A stretch of 64,000 nucleotides of DNA from Sporothrix humicola (Eukaryota; Ascomycota; Sordariomycetes; Ophiostomatales; Ophiostomataceae), in contig WNYE01000013.1 in assembly GCA_021396245.1 (NCBI GenBank), forward strand, positions 1 through 64,000. The letters are read 5' to 3'. Below are positions 46,201 through 59,700 of the stretch, one piece after another. The position numbers and the translations under genes are program-made. The first letter of the stretch is position 1, and each line of letters opens with the position of its first letter. Under the pieces are notes generated by a model. It ran no database searches and was not told where the DNA came from. It was given only the letters and a program-made list of their open reading frames with translations.

Positions 46201-48051
46201 CCATGTCTCTCTTTCAATGTCGATCTGCAGAAAATGAAAATGGCTGGAGAGTGTTAAAGACTCAAAAGGTCACACTTTGTCGAGAGAATGCATGATGGAA
46301 GCTGATTTACATCCGTAGTGTCCAATGGAAAGGCTTACGGGCCGTTGCGAAGTTCTATTTGCACGTTTTATGCTGCTATGTGGGGAACTCAGAAATTGAA
46401 GAGAGCAGAGTGTGAGAAAAGATGGACACACTTGTGGAAAAACAAAAGAAGGATACTATGATACCATTATCAAGCGTCAGGATATAGACCGGGAGACGGC
46501 TCGATTGATGACGGATTCTTTTGGTCTTTATTTTCTGATAAAATGGTGCTTGGGATGCTACTTGTTGCTTGTTTATTTTGAAAAAAAAAAAGAATAAATA
46601 AAAGAAAGATAAAGTAAAAGAAGATACCAAAACCCCAGTTTGTGAAAAGCAGGTCTTTGGTCATCTACTCAAACCGGACAATGCTTTCCTTCCCTATCAC
46701 ACAACCCGTGAGAGATAACCAATAAAGAAAGACCGCCATATTCCTATAGATGTGGTACACATTTGTTTTGTGGCTGCTCACTTGCCTCCATATCGTGTGA
46801 AGTCGAATAGGATGCCGTGGGAATGAATGGTATGAATTATACACTCCAAAGTCGCCCTGCGTGCCCAAGACAGTTTCCCCCGAATAAACAGAACCTATAA
46901 TACTTGACAAAGATGCAATGGCCTGGATGGCAATTTAAAAAAAATTGTATCTGAGTCGTGATAAGTCTACTTTGCTTGAATTTTGGGCATGTTCTATATC
47001 CCAAACCGGAGTTTATAAGATGGCATAACGGACATCTCGACACGACCTTAGTAGCTGATAGATAAGAATCTGGGCAATAAGAAATATCGAGAATGTCACT
47101 GATGCTGCGCTGACAACATATGTCTCTGTGTAACTCATCGTGTAAGTGAAGACATGCTGATTTTTCAATACGAGTAGTTTCGCGCTTCAAAGGCCGGGTT
47201 CTCACAGCACTCCCGGCACTAACATGGGGAGCTTCCCCCTGTAGCTTAGCGGGACGTTCCAGACCTTTGAACCCCGTAAAGAGGTTTCTTTGTTCTAATG
47301 ACGCGCTCTCCAGGGATATGATTTTTAGCAGATGTACGGAATAGGAGTCGAATCGGCCAAGCATTTCTCCTTCTTCTTCCATCCTTTGAAAGTCGTTTGA
47401 TTTCGAGATTTTGAGTCAATATGAAATACGAAGCTTTACAAAATTATTCACATGAAAAATGGTCGTGTTGCTCACCGTTAAGCCAGTTATTATCCCGTAG
47501 TGAAATACCTGTAACCAAAGATCACAGGCAGATCGGGTGCTATTCGAGATCTCACTAGGGCAGCGCTGGCTTTAGGTCTGGCCGCGTCCGATCTGGGCCT
47601 GGCGCGTACTGAACGCGGCTAGCACGTGCCCCCTCGAGGCTGTTTCTTGGCGTCCCCTGGTCATGGTCACAGGCTCACTGGTGCAGAGGCTCCTTTTCGC
47701 GACAGCACACCCTTTTCGAGACCACCACCTTTCATCGAACGGCATCTCGACGACGACATCTCGCCCGTTTGGTACGAAACGAAGCACTTTTTGAGGCCCC
47801 GACGAAGCTCCAGAGCTCCCAGCATCACGTATTGCGAGCATCCCTGCATGGGAAGATGACGGCGGCGTCCCGAGATACGGCTCTAATTTACAGTTGTCCA
47901 CTTTCCACACGAACAACCTCTTGATTTCGAGAAAAGGGGACGACGACAACGATCATCAGGCGGTCGAACTACATCATTCTCGGACACCTCTAGCCTTTGA
48001 AGCTTCCATTAAACACCACAGCCGACGCAGACGCGGCGTCCATCAGCAACG
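46201..48051. other. AT-richer stretch and upstream region of Dcr2
   Basis: The left part (to about 47550) is visibly more AT-rich than its surroundings and holds the possible gene remnant listed separately. About 100 bases before 48052 are C/A-rich and look like the Dcr2 leader. Confidence 0.5.
46837..47382 (-). pseudogene. Possible decayed gene fragment (HET-like CPLCHLI motif)
   Basis: A 181-residue minus frame contains CPLCHLI about two thirds of the way along, preceded by a charged helix-like part (DELHRDICCQRSISDILD). A Cys-rich 'CPLCHLI' element before the main domain is common in fungal heterokaryon-incompatibility (HET) proteins. None of the HET core motifs follows in this or the neighbouring frames. 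It may be a relic or chance. AT enrichment around it would fit decay, for instance by repeat-induced point mutation. Confidence 0.2.
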
Positions 48052-49795
48052 ATGGCGCGACGAATCGTGAGACTCCCTTTCTTCCCCAGATTCACCATCA
48101 CCACCACCCCAAAGATCGACAACCACCTAACATCCACCCCCTCAGGTCCGCACTGCCCTGCAGGTGACTGCAGTCGGCATCTTCACCTTTATCCTCCTCT
48201 TCTTTGTCGACAGAAACTACCGCGTGCTGCCGAGCGCAATCCACGAATACATGCCACAACACCATCACGGCCTCGTCGTGACCGACGTTCGCATCACACG
48301 ATGCTCCTCTCTCAACGTCTTTTCGTCCTGCAAGCTCGATAACGACCAGTGGCACCGCATCGAAAAGGACCTGTACCTCGGCAAGAGCATGTCGCACGCC
48401 TACGTGCACGTCAAGCGCAAGAAGGAGGCCGACCTGCAGCCCAACGATAAAGTCGTTTTGGACGTGGCCGTCGGCCGCCTCGACCCGGGCGCCAGCGTCA
48501 AGGGCCAGGAGGAGGAGCGCTGGGACTCGCGCGGGTCGGGTCTGTGGGTCAAGCGCACCGAGAAGAAGCACGTCGGCGACACCAACAATGCCGTGTCGGC
48601 GATTGATGTGCTGTTTGGCGATGACGCCGTCGAGGCACGCGACGGCTGGGCCATCAAGGGCACTCCCCTTTTGCTGGACGGCGGCTCCAGTATCCCCGCC
48701 GCACACATCACCGTGCGCAAGGGCGACATCCACGAGACGATCAAGCCGCAGCCGCGCATCCACGACAATGGCAAGTTCAAGATTCTGCAGCTCGCGGACC
48801 TGCACTTGAGCACGGGCGTCGGCCACTGCCGCGACGCCGTGCCCAACACATACAACGGCGGCAAGTGCGAGGCCGATCCGCGCACGCTCGACTTTGTGGC
48901 CCGCATCCTCGAGGACGAGCGCCCCGATCTCGTTGTGCTGAGCGGCGACCAAGTCAACGGCGAGACGGCGCCCGACGCGCAGTCGGCCATTTTCAAGTAC
49001 GCCGGCCTACTGATCAAGCACAAGATCCCCTACGTCTCCATCTTCGGTAACCACGACGACGAAGGCTCTCTGCCGCGCGCCAGCCAAATGTCGCTGATCG
49101 AGACGCTGCCATACTCGCTCTCCAAAGCCGGGCCGGACACGATTGACGGCGTCGGCAACTATGTCGTCGAGGTGCTGGCACGCGGCAGCTCGTCGCACTC
49201 GGCCCTCACGCTGTACCTGCTCGACACCCACGCCTACTCACCCGACGAGCGCAAGTACCACGGCTACGACTGGATCAAGCAGAACCAGATCGACTGGTTC
49301 CGCAACACCGCCCAGGGCCTCAAAAAGAGCCACGCCGAGTACACCCACGTGCACATGGACGTCGCCTTTATCCACATCCCCCTGCCCGAGTACCGCAACC
49401 CCGACCTCTACTTCAACGGCGCCTGGAAGGAGCCGCCCACCGCGCCCCTCTACAACACCAACTTCCGCGACGCGCTCGTCGAGGAGGGCGTCGTCATGGT
49501 CAGCTGCGGCCACGACCACGTCAACGAGTACTGCGCGCTGTCCACCGACGACAAGGAGAACGGCCCCAACGGCCTGCCGCGGCTCTGGATGTGCTACGGC
49601 GGCGGTGCCGGTTTCGGTGGTTATGGCGGCTACGGCGAGTTCAACCGCAAGATCCGCGTCTTCGACTTTGACATGAACGAGGGCCGCATCACCACGTGGA
49701 AGCGCGTCGAGCACGGCGAGGACATTGGCAAGAAGCTCGACGAGCAAATCATCGTCGATGCCGGAAAGCCGTCACCACCACCACAAGATATGTGA
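48052..49795 (+). CDS. Calcineurin-like phosphoesterase Dcr2
   Basis: Exon 1 is only 15 nt (48052-48066, MARRI) with donor GTGAGA. A 79-nt intron with CTAAC branch and CTCAG acceptor follows, then exon 2 (48146-49795); the product is 554 residues. Residues about 10-26 are a single hydrophobic signal anchor. Metallophosphoesterase motifs are all visible: LADLHLS with Asp223, LSGDQVN with Asp273, FGNHDDE with Asn307-His308-Asp309, and CGHDHVN with His461 and His463, which together bind the dinuclear metal centre. In yeast, Dcr2 (dosage-dependent cell-cycle regulator) dephosphorylates Sic1 at G1/S and Ire1 in the unfolded protein response. The length is close to the yeast protein (578). If the small exon were missed, the start would fall inside exon 2 and lose the anchor. 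Confidence 0.94.
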
Positions 49796-51850
49796 GGGAC
49801 AGGGCCTGTCAGCTCTGTCCATTTCTTCTTTTTCACTTTCTCGTCTATATTGGGTATCTTGCATTGTTTGGGCGTTTCTGCTGCCATGGGTTTTATGAGG
49901 TCTTTTTTCTTTGGCTTCCAGCTGTGGCCTCTTGTCTTGTGTATGATCCTCTCTCGTTCTTCTCGACTTCTTCTTTCGTGTCCTTTTTTTATATCTGTTT
50001 CTCGTGCCACTTCTTGCGTTCAGCCTTTCCAGGCGTTCGTTTCAAAAAAAAAAACATGTGCTGAACTATTTTCCAATGTTTATTCCCCCCTTCTTTTATT
50101 ATTTATCTACTTTCTTGTTTCTGTCATTACATACGATAGGGCTGTTTCTTCGCGGCGTCTCAAAAATTCCAATATTATCGTTGATCAAGGTTTATTATTG
50201 TATTTGCTTTCAGTGTTCAAAGTGCGGTGTAAAAATAGCATCAGCCAGGATATGACGGTGAGCAACATCCTTGTCAAGAGTCAAAAAGAGAATGGCAGGG
50301 CTAGCAAGGATGAAGGCAATTAAAGACGAGCCTTGCGCCTTGTCTTGTGCTTCTTCTGCTGCCTTTAATGCTCACATAGCCACATCCATGAGTCCTATTT
50401 CACATCTTGCGCGTTATCAACAGAGCATCTTCGTATGTGAGACAGATGCTATCGGGAGTGTTATCGGTGAAGTCCTGCTCGTCAATTCGAAATACGTCAT
50501 AAAGAGACAAGGGAGTAGAGTATCATCAAAATGTCTCCCTCCCTCATTTCACGTGGCCCAGAGGGAGAGGGTTCACTTTAATTTGACGTCTTCTCAGGAA
50601 AACGGCATCCCTTTGCTTAATTAATATTCACAGCCCAGAAACCCACAAACTCACCCTGCCAAGAAAGGGACTGGCATATGCAAACGAAAGAAAACAAAAA
50701 TACGGAGAAATGACAACACAAACATCGGCAACCGAAAACAATGAAAGCCGCACAAAGGCACAAAAAGACCGTGCCACAAGACGGACGCCCGCCGTCCCAG
50801 TGCCCGGGCTTTCAGGGGCATATTGTGTAGTGCATCTGCTGAGAAACGGTTGGACCTGTGATTCCATTGCCACTTTAGGAAGCACATAATTTTGTGAAGT
50901 CCCTAGATAAAATGTCCCCCAGAAACTCTTGTCCTCAGCTTTGACGGCCAACGAAACAATACGGAGAGCACTCCTCTTGTCGTATCGATCTGATTCATTT
51001 GTCCCTGCAGACGGCCAGCGCGTACGCGAAAATAAGGATCCTTCCGTAATATCGCAGCAAGAAGAAAAGCCAATTGGCAGCTCAATTCAGTCCAAAGAAA
51101 GGCCACAGTCAGAGCGGCCAGGCCTCGTCGCATTTCATCGCATTTCATCCAGTGCCGACCCTGTATTCATCCTTCGCCAGTCCCTGTCCTCCCCTCTGTT
51201 TCTGTGTTTCTGCGTTTCCGTGCATTATTTCTGTGCCCTCTTCCTGCACGCTTTTAAGCCTATTTCTCCCATAAAAAGAACAGACTCTGGCGGCTGAAAC
51301 GGCCTTCGCGTCTCTTGAAACCTGGGACCACGCAACGAAAACTGGCCCCTATTATGCGGATTTCTCTGTGAGACGGCGCGGATTGAGCACGATGACAATG
51401 TGCGTGTGAATTAAACAAGATGCATCAAGGTTTTAATGGGGTTGATAGACAAACGACAGGGAAAGACAGGGAAAGACAACGGCGTTCAATTCAAGACATG
51501 GATTGTGTTGATGCGATGAAAATGATGGAAACGGCTGTCAAGCTGTTGATCTTTGGACTCTGCCTGTAACTTACTTGCTCGCATGCTTTTCCAGGTGTCT
51601 TAGCGTTAGTCAGGCTGGATTCCAGTGGTTGCATGAACGCCGTTTCCAGCCTGCTCTCCATTGCTTCAGTGGGCCACTCTCCGTCGGAGGTTCTCCGCCC
51701 TTCTGCCTTTTTTGCCTTTTTGCTGGCAAAGTTACGCAGGCGCGCCCCGCCAAGGCCCTAACACGCTGCGAAAGCGTCAAAGTGGGTCCCGTCCTTGTTT
51801 GAGCCTGACCCTGTGAGGATGGGAGGATGAGTGCGGCATGCCCCGCCAAA
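49796..51850. other. Dcr2 3' region and gene-free DNA
   Basis: T-rich plus-strand sequence just after Dcr2 probably contains its polyadenylation signals. Beyond that only short frames occur. A GACAGGGAAA direct repeat (two copies) lies at about 51457-51476. No RNA gene seen. Confidence 0.5.
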
Positions 51851-53588
51851 GAGGGAAAGAGCCAGAGACCAGAGAGCCCAGGCCCAGCAGGTCTAGTGCA
51901 TTACGAAGCGCAAAGGCGGCCAGAACGGCCTGGCCGCTCTTTCCTTTGGCTGTCTGTTGTCTGTGTCTGTGCCTCGCCTGCCAACCAAACCAAACCAGAC
52001 ACTTGGGGACCCGCCCGCCTGTTCCGTCTGATTTGCCTGCCTCCTGCCTCTGCCCGCCCGCTGCCCGCTTTGCTGTTTTGGGCTGCGCTCCTGCCGTCAC
52101 TCAGTCGTCGTTGTCACCGTCGTCCCTGTTTTTGGGGTGACCTCTGTGTGTCGCTGCTTCCTGTCTGCATTCTTGTGTCTCGCCGTCTCTCCCCTCTTCT
52201 TTCCTCTCTTTCTGCACGCACACCGGCACTAGTTTGCTGCACTGCGACCACCTTCTTGACGTTCTCCGCCCATCTCTTGCCCAAAAAGACATCACCTGTC
52301 TGGATGCTCCTGCTGTGTACTCCGTACATTTGCGTTGGGTCGTCCTTTCTGTTTCCGTTTCTACGGCCGTCCCTTCCATTCCTCTGCCCTGTTCGCCTTT
52401 TGAGAGATCGCCGGTTCCTTCCCTCTCCACGACGAACTCCTCTTTCTTCTTTTGGGGATTGTCTTTTTTGCTAGCATCTCGACATTTGTTTGACATTTGG
52501 CATCTCCTCTTTTCATATTTACCTTTTGCTTCTTCTGCCATCTCGCACGCACTATTCCGTATCTACTGGCTCCCTTGCGTCGTTCCTGATTGTCTCCACG
52601 CCCTCGTCAGCCCGCTTCACCTTCTGTGTCGGTGCTTGCACCTGACTTGCTTATCTCTCACGCGAGTCGTCTCTCTTTTGCTCCTCATTTTGTCTCCTGG
52701 ATTTTGCTTGTCAATCTCCTCTTTTCTTTTTCTTCCTTTTTGCCTTCTCATTGCATCCTCTTTTCTGTTCTCCTCCCTGTCAATATACATCGCCCTTTTT
52801 CATCTCGACTTCTCGCCCTGCGATAGCCAGCAAACGCCACAGGCGTCGAAAAAGGAACCAAAAAACGACACCAAAAAGGCAAAAAGCTGCTGCCTCACCT
52901 CAACGCCTATCCTAGTCTCTCTCCTTTCAACCTTTCAAATCGTCCCCCTAGTCCCGTGCTAGAAGAGTACGTCACTCCAGTCATCCGCAGCACGACAGCC
53001 CGATTCCAAATTTGCACTGGACCAACATTTTGTCGTCTTTCTTTTCGCAGCCTTTCCATTTGGTTTTCGACTTCGATTTGCATTTCGCATCTCGTGCATT
53101 TTGATTCCTCTTCGACGACGACTTTCCTTCGATACCCTCCCAATACTCCACCCCTCCCGATAACCGTCGAACCTACATTTCGCCTCCCTTCTCTGTGCAG
53201 CCCGATAGGTCCGGCGACCGAAACGCTAGAGATTGAAATACAAGCGACTCTTGCATCGACAACACGCTCCTTTCATCCCATCTCCATCTTCTACGTTCCT
53301 TTCGTCTCATCGTCAATTCATCGACTTTTGCTTTTTCGACAGTCACTGCGTTGTCAAATGCCGTAGACCGCCATCTTCTGACGCCACGCCGCTCTTTCCC
53401 ACCCTTCCTTTTCCCCCTCATACCAAAAGGACGGTATTCGCCACCCCATACGCATGTTGCGTCGTTGGACCGGCAGAACGACAAGGAAGCCGTGAAAGAA
53501 CAAACAGGCATTCCTTTCCAAGTTCAACATCAAAAGTCATCGATAAACGACACAGACACATTGCGAATTGAGTAGGACATCCGCCAAA
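51851..53588 (+). promoter_or_regulatory. Long CT-rich leader/promoter of Ssh4
   Basis: About 1.7 kb of mostly pyrimidine-rich plus-strand sequence runs into the ATG at 53589. It contains many short upstream frames and no domain. The extent of transcription cannot be read from sequence alone. Confidence 0.45.
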
Positions 53589-55161
53589 ATGGGATACCTA
53601 CGGGCAGAAGACCCGGACAGCGCCCTCAATGGCGTTGTCATCGGGCTGCTCTCCTCCTTTGGCTCCGCCTTCATCATCGGCACGATCTTTCTGATAGTTT
53701 ACTTTCTCCGGTATACCACACAGGGGCGTATCTTTTTGGACAGGATCGGCCGCCCCGGCGAGTATGACGATGAACAGGCCTTCATACGAGAGGAGACGGA
53801 GGCTCTCGAGACGATGGACGATATGCAGCGGACAGAGTATCTGCGTGCAAAGGGTATGTCTCCTTCTCAGCCACGCCACTGTATCGCACGTCTTTTGATG
53901 ACTATTACTAACATTCTTTGCAGCTTTTGTCGCAGCGAACCCGCCAGAATCCGTCCAGACCGACATTTCCCTTTCGCAGTATCTCGCCATCCAAGAAAAG
54001 GGCGTCGCAGCCTGGGAGTTTGAGCCCGAGCTGGAGATTGCCAACTGCTTTGTCGAGGCCCGTACCGAGATCGAGTTTTTCGACTCCGAATGCACAGTCA
54101 TGAGCAACCTGCCCGTGCCAAAACAGAACGAAGTGTACTACTGGGAGGCCAAGATCTACGACAAGCCCGAAAACACCCTCCTCAGCATCGGCATGGCCAC
54201 GAAGCCGTACCCGCTGTTCCGTTTGCCAGGCTTCCACAAATACTCCGCCGCGTACCTGTCAACAGGAACCCGTCGATACAACCAGCCATTCAACTCGATT
54301 CCATATGGCCTGCCGTATGTGCAAGGCGATGTTATCGGTGTCGGTTACCGCCCCAGAACTGGCTCGATCTTCTTCACTCGCAACGGCAAGAGACTGGAGG
54401 ATGTTACGCATGGCCTGAAGTCCCAGAACTTCTTCCCGGCCATCGGTGCCAATGGCCCGGCTATCGTCCACGTCAACTTTGGCCAGGCCGGTTTTGTTTT
54501 CATCGAGGCCAACGTCAAGAAGTGGGGTCTTGCCCCGATGACCGGTTCTCTCGCTCCTCCTCCGCCATACGGTTCTGAGCAAGGCAGTATTCTGTTGGAG
54601 TCGGGCAACAAGGATGGCTTCACAAGCGCAGCTGCCGCTCCGCACCGTGGCCACGGCTACAGCCAGTCCGTCCAGACCTATTCGACCCGTAACAACGCGT
54701 TTGACCCTGGCCATGGCCGCTCTCGGTCTGGCAACTTCCGCATGCTGCCACCAACCAGCCCAGGTCCGGCCCGCAGCCCTACTGATATTTCGCTTGCCCA
54801 ACTTGTCCCGACCGACGACGCCGGAGAAGGAAGCAGCAGCGCAGCAGCAGCAGCAGCGAACCAGAACAACGTCGGCCTTGGTCTCCACGACCAGGACCTG
54901 ACGCCACCACCCCAGTACTCGAGCCCGCCCCAGTCCGAAAGTGGCAGCCGCCGCAACAGCACAGACAGCGAGGACACGCCTCTGATCCGCGGTGGTCGGA
55001 GCCGTGGTGCCTCTGCCGCCACGCCTGCCCGCAGCAACAACCCTGCTGGCCGGATGCCTCGCCATTCGATTGGCGGCCCGCCGATTCCGAGCTATAACGA
55101 TGCTGTTCGGCAGGGCGCCGGCCGCGACCGCAGTAACAGTGCCATGTCCGGCCAGCGGTGA
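53589..55161 (+). CDS. SPRY-domain endosomal/vacuolar Rsp5 adaptor Ssh4 (Ear1-like)
   Basis: Exons 53589-53853 and 53924-55161 (donor GTATGT, branch CTAAC, acceptor TTGCAG) encode 500 residues. I start at the CAAAATGG site; an in-frame ATG 21 bases upstream has a weaker context. A short lumenal N-terminus precedes a transmembrane helix (residues about 16-41, VVIGLLSSFGSAFII onward). A conserved segment with KGVAAWEFEPELEI leads into the B30.2/SPRY domain (about 115-285; YYWEAKIYDKPENTLLSIGM, then NGKRLEDVTHGL). The disordered tail has two PPxY motifs ending at Tyr304 (PPPPY) and Tyr420 (PPPQY), which bind WW domains of Rsp5. In yeast, Ssh4 and Ear1 recruit Rsp5 to ubiquitinate cargo for sorting into multivesicular bodies and the vacuole. 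Confidence 0.93.
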
Positions 55162-56718
55162 GGTGAAGCAAGTTGACTGCGAACGCCGCAGGTCTTTCTT
55201 TGCTTTTCCGGCAACGTGCTTGGCACTGGCGGCCAATGTTTTCGATCTAACTACACATTGCTATCTCGACGATACTGGGGCAGGACCCGAACAAGAGCAG
55301 GACGACCTCTTGAACCACTTCTGCTGTTGCGACTACGAATCTACGACACGATACCATATTTTTCCTTTTTTTTCTTTATCAGTTTTCTTGGAGCATGACC
55401 TTGAGAGGGAGGTCGTAGGGTGTTTTTGGACCGAGGGGACAACCGGCAACACACAACATAACACATAACACGCATACGCACATACCTACAAACACATATA
55501 TACCAGGCAACAAAACCTTTAACCGGATCACGGACAAGACAAAATTTCCCAAAGTGGGTCAGAGCGGCAGTCTGATGTTTGATTTGGCTTTCTCTTATTG
55601 TCTTTACTCCTTTTTTTATCTCTCTGGCTGGTTGCGGTTGCTTTTTTTTTGGTGAGGCTTTATTCCTTTCTACTCTGCACTTGCTATTTTCCTAGTTTTT
55701 GTCCTTTATTTACCACCCTCCCACTCGTTTATATGGGAGGCGCTTGAGCATGGCGTCTGTTGGCGTTGACTATCTGTCATTCTTTTTCTTTTGTCTTTTA
55801 TAATATACTCTCTCATAGCAATGGTTACAACCTGATTTGCTTTATTGGCAACTACCAACTACATCGAACATTTCTTAACTTGCATCAATACCACACAAAG
55901 TATTCTTAAGATATTCACCCATCGCTGCTCGCAGTGTAAGCAAAAAAGTCTATCTAAGTTTGACATATGCTAAAAAGTAGTGCTATCTATCTATGTGCCT
56001 CCTATCTCATAAATATCACTTGTGCCGTGATGGCTCCCTCCTCTTTTTATGTATTCGTATATCGCCCTTTCCATCATTAGTGGTAGATTTGACCACTATC
56101 TTGCCTCCTTTTTCTCATAACCTTGCATTATGTTTTCATAGCAGCATTTTTCTTTTTCATCTTTCTCATAAAATTTTGATTTTTTTCTCCTTCTTTTTCA
56201 ACTTCCAAGTCTTCCTGTAATAATCAGTACACCGACTGTTTGCCTTCCAATAATTTTCCTCCCCAAAAGCGCAAGTATACTGTCATGATCCTTTTTTCCT
56301 CGTTGCGGGTCGTTAATCCTCGTTCTTTCTTGCTTGTGACCGTTTTTTCCATCTCTTATAGAACAGCAACAATTCCAAAGCAAGGCAGTAATGCAAGAGA
56401 ACAAAAACAAAAAAATTAACACCACTAGCTATCCAAACACAAAAAGACAAAAGGACAAGAGACGAAAATATAAGAAATAGAAACAGACTATCTACTGCAG
56501 GTAAAAGAGCGCAAAAAAGACCAAAAAGGACAAAAAGTGTTGGGGGCACGACTGGGTCATGCGGCATAGACGTTGCCAAGTCGTGAGTAGCGAGAGGATT
56601 GGGGGTATGTGGAATAAAGAGTGAATTCGTATCGTGTTGAAGATATGGTAACGCTTTGAATAAAGTGTTAAAGGTTTAACGTAAAAAAGCTCAGTACTCA
56701 GGGCGGTTTGCTTGGGTA
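55162..56718. other. Convergent 3' region between Ssh4 and Kap104
   Basis: Both genes end into this 1.56-kb stretch. It is T-rich on plus over its middle part (about 55580-56220) and has several polyadenylation-like AT runs. No gene is called. Confidence 0.5.
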
Positions 56719-59700
56719 TCAGATGCGGTACTGCGATTTTAATGCGGCCTGCTCCTCAGTAGTCAGCTGCGCCAGGAACGTGTCAAGCTGGGGAATCATC
56801 TGCCGGTAGACGAGGATGATCTGTAGAGTGTTAGTTAGCTTGAGTAGTTTAAAATGATGATATAAAAAGTAAGGTCGATAGACTCACGTTTTGGAAGGCA
56901 TCGTGAAGCTCTTGCTTGATGGGGCTGCGGAGGTTGATGTCTTCGTATGTTGCAATGGTCTTGAAGTAGTGCAGCAGGACCTTCTCCATTGCCTGCGGGT
57001 TCTGTGCCACCACAAGCGTAAAACCACGCAGGGCGGTGGCCTTCTCCTCGGTCGGGTCAATGTCGTCCATTGAAACCAAGAACTCGTCGGCAAATGTGTG
57101 CAGGTGAGGGCCAAGGGCCTCGGCATTAGCCAGACCCAGGCGACCGAGTGCAATGGCGGCGTTTTCGTTGACACCCCGGGGCACACGGGGGTTGGTGACG
57201 ATCTCGACGCAGTTCTTGAGAAGCTCCTCCGTGTAAGGGGCCATGCCCTTGCCGTGCCGGATGGCGATTTCGCCGACACTCCAGCATGCGTTGTTAATAA
57301 CACTGAAGCCGGCGTCGATCTCCTCGTCGAGAATGTTGTCCATATCCAGCTGCTTGAGCAGGATAGGAAGAACAGTGTCCAAACACGGCTGCAGCTGCGG
57401 GAAAACAAACTTGGCGCAGTCACCCAGAACAGCGTAGGCTGACTGGCGCACCTCGTCGGTGGGGTCCTCCAGGCAGAAACTCAGCAGCTCGAAGAAGGCT
57501 GGCTGGGTGTCAGTCACCAACATGGAGGCCTTCTCGCCAGCGAGGGCCTGAATGATGGCGCTGATCAGGTCGAGACTCGTCACAAGGAAGTCCTTGTCGG
57601 GGTTGTCAAGGTTGGTGTTGCTGGCCGCGGCAAGAGACTGTTCGAGATTCTGGTGAATGATATTAACACACCGGCGGAAAACAGGCTGAGCGTAGGGAGC
57701 AAACACGCTGCCAAGTGACATCGCCACATAAGAGAAGCATTCGAGGAGCGGGAATAGCTCGCGCGACTGGTCGGGAACGCTGTCGTAGCGCTTGAAAAGC
57801 GCCGGGATCAGCTCGCCCGACAGCTCAGGAAGTGCCAACACGGGGCCAATGGCTTCGGCCAGGGTTTGAACGCAGTCGTACAGAATGTACATGTTGCGGT
57901 CCTTGTACTTTTCAAAGCACTTGATGTACTGCTTGATAATGGGGCCGGCATATGGTTCCAGCTTCTTGCCGGCCTTCTCCTCGAGAGTGGCCATGGCAGA
58001 TGCGGAAGCCTCTTGCACCTTCTTGTTCTTGTCCAGCATCTTGGTCAGGAAGCCCTCCATCATGGGCACAAAGTAGGCCGCGACCTGGGCAGGGTCTGTC
58101 AGCTCGATAGCCCAAGCAGAGTAGCGGGCCAGGGTCCAGCAGGTGATCTGGCGGACGAGGGGCTCCGGGTCGTCCAGGAGCGTGACCAGGTATGGGATCA
58201 GGTTCGGCAGGTGTGGGGTGACAGCAGTGATACAGCCTTCCGCAACAGCACCGAGCGACAGGACAGCAGACTCGCGCTGGGGCCAGTCGGCGTGCTTCAG
58301 GTTGATGGTCAGGTAGGGCATGATGCACTCGAACATGGCGTCACCGAAATCGCGGGCCAGCACGTCCAGCGCGGCAGCCGAGCCCTTGCGGACGTTCCAG
58401 GCGTCGCCATTCTCGTCGAAAATGCCATCATCGCCGTCACCATCAAGTCCGTCGTCCTCAATCTCGCCGTCCTCGAGACCGTCCTCGTCCATACCGCCCG
58501 CAAGCTTTTGGTAGTCGTTGTTGCCGTTTTGAGCGGGATCAGCCGAGGGGTTTGCTGAGCCGTTGGCTTTGCGATTTGTCTTCTTCGTCGCAAAGCGGGG
58601 TTTGATGTTCTCGTCCTGGTCATCTTCATCGTCGTCGTCCGAGGCGCTACCAAGGACAGCAATATCTTCGGCGCTGTACACCATACCCTCGAGCAGCGAA
58701 GGCACAATCTTGGTAACATAGGGGCCAATGCTCTTCCAGAAGTCCTCGTGCTCGCCAGCCGAGAGCCAAAACTCCACAGCCTGGCAGGCAAGATCCTCGT
58801 CGTCTTCATTTTGCTGCTGGGCAATAATGTAGTCGACCAGGCCTGCGACATGGGGTGTCAGCTTGTCGGCGCGAGACTCGACGAGCAGAACAAACGACCG
58901 GCAGACCTCGCGGCGCACATCGTTGTTCGGGTCCGGAGCCAAGGTAAACAGCTGGTTGAGCAGGGCGTCGACGTTGGCAAGCATAGCCTGGGACTTGCGC
59001 GGGATGAACTCGCCAAGAGCAGTCAGAGCCTGGGCACGGACACGGGGCAGAGGGCTGGAGGTAGCCTCGATGAGCTTGGGCAGGAGGATGTTGAGGGGAC
59101 GCTGGCCGTTGACCTCGCGGTCGAGAAGCTTGGCGTTGTCTTCGCAGATCTTGGACATGGCGGACATGGCAGCCTCCTGGGTAGCTGGGGCAGTTTGGCC
59201 GTCGGCGTTGCCAATCATGTTGAGGAGCTCGTTAAGCAGCTCAGGCCACGCGTAGACACCGCCACGGCGGATGACCTCGGTGGCAATGTTACCGGCATAG
59301 TTGCGGACAGCATGGCTTTCGTCGCGGAGGCCCAGAAGGACAGCAGCCTTGATAAGGGCAACTGTGGTATCGGCGGTCTGCTTATATGCGGTTTTGACGG
59401 TGTTCTTGAGCATGATACCGGCAGCCATGCGGACAATGTTGTAATCGTTCGCGGAGAGGCTAACACCGGCGGGCGGTGCCGAGCTCGAGAAGATGTATGC
59501 CAGGTAGTTGTTGAAATCGGGAGACGTCTTGGCTTGGCCGAGCATCTGCAACTTTGTTAGCTACTGTGTACATCTAGAGAGCCAGAGCCGCAGGCTCCAA
59601 TGCCTTACAGACAGGGAACCACAGGAAGGGCTGTACTTACAATCTCGGCCTGCTTCTGGGCAGCCTTGTCGAAACCATTGTGCGAGTCCTTAAGACACCC

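Noticed and set aside
47242..47253. tRNA A-box-like sequence TAGCTTAGCGGG
   Set aside because: No matching B box (GGTTCGANTCC) at the required distance and no cloverleaf.
47572..47949. 125-residue minus frame upstream of Dcr2
   Set aside because: No recognisable domain, no splice continuation, and it overlaps the presumed Dcr2 promoter; the evidence is too thin.
50117..50135. ACATACGATAGGG resembling the start of fungal 5S rRNA
   Set aside because: The internal control region and the rest of the 5S sequence do not follow.
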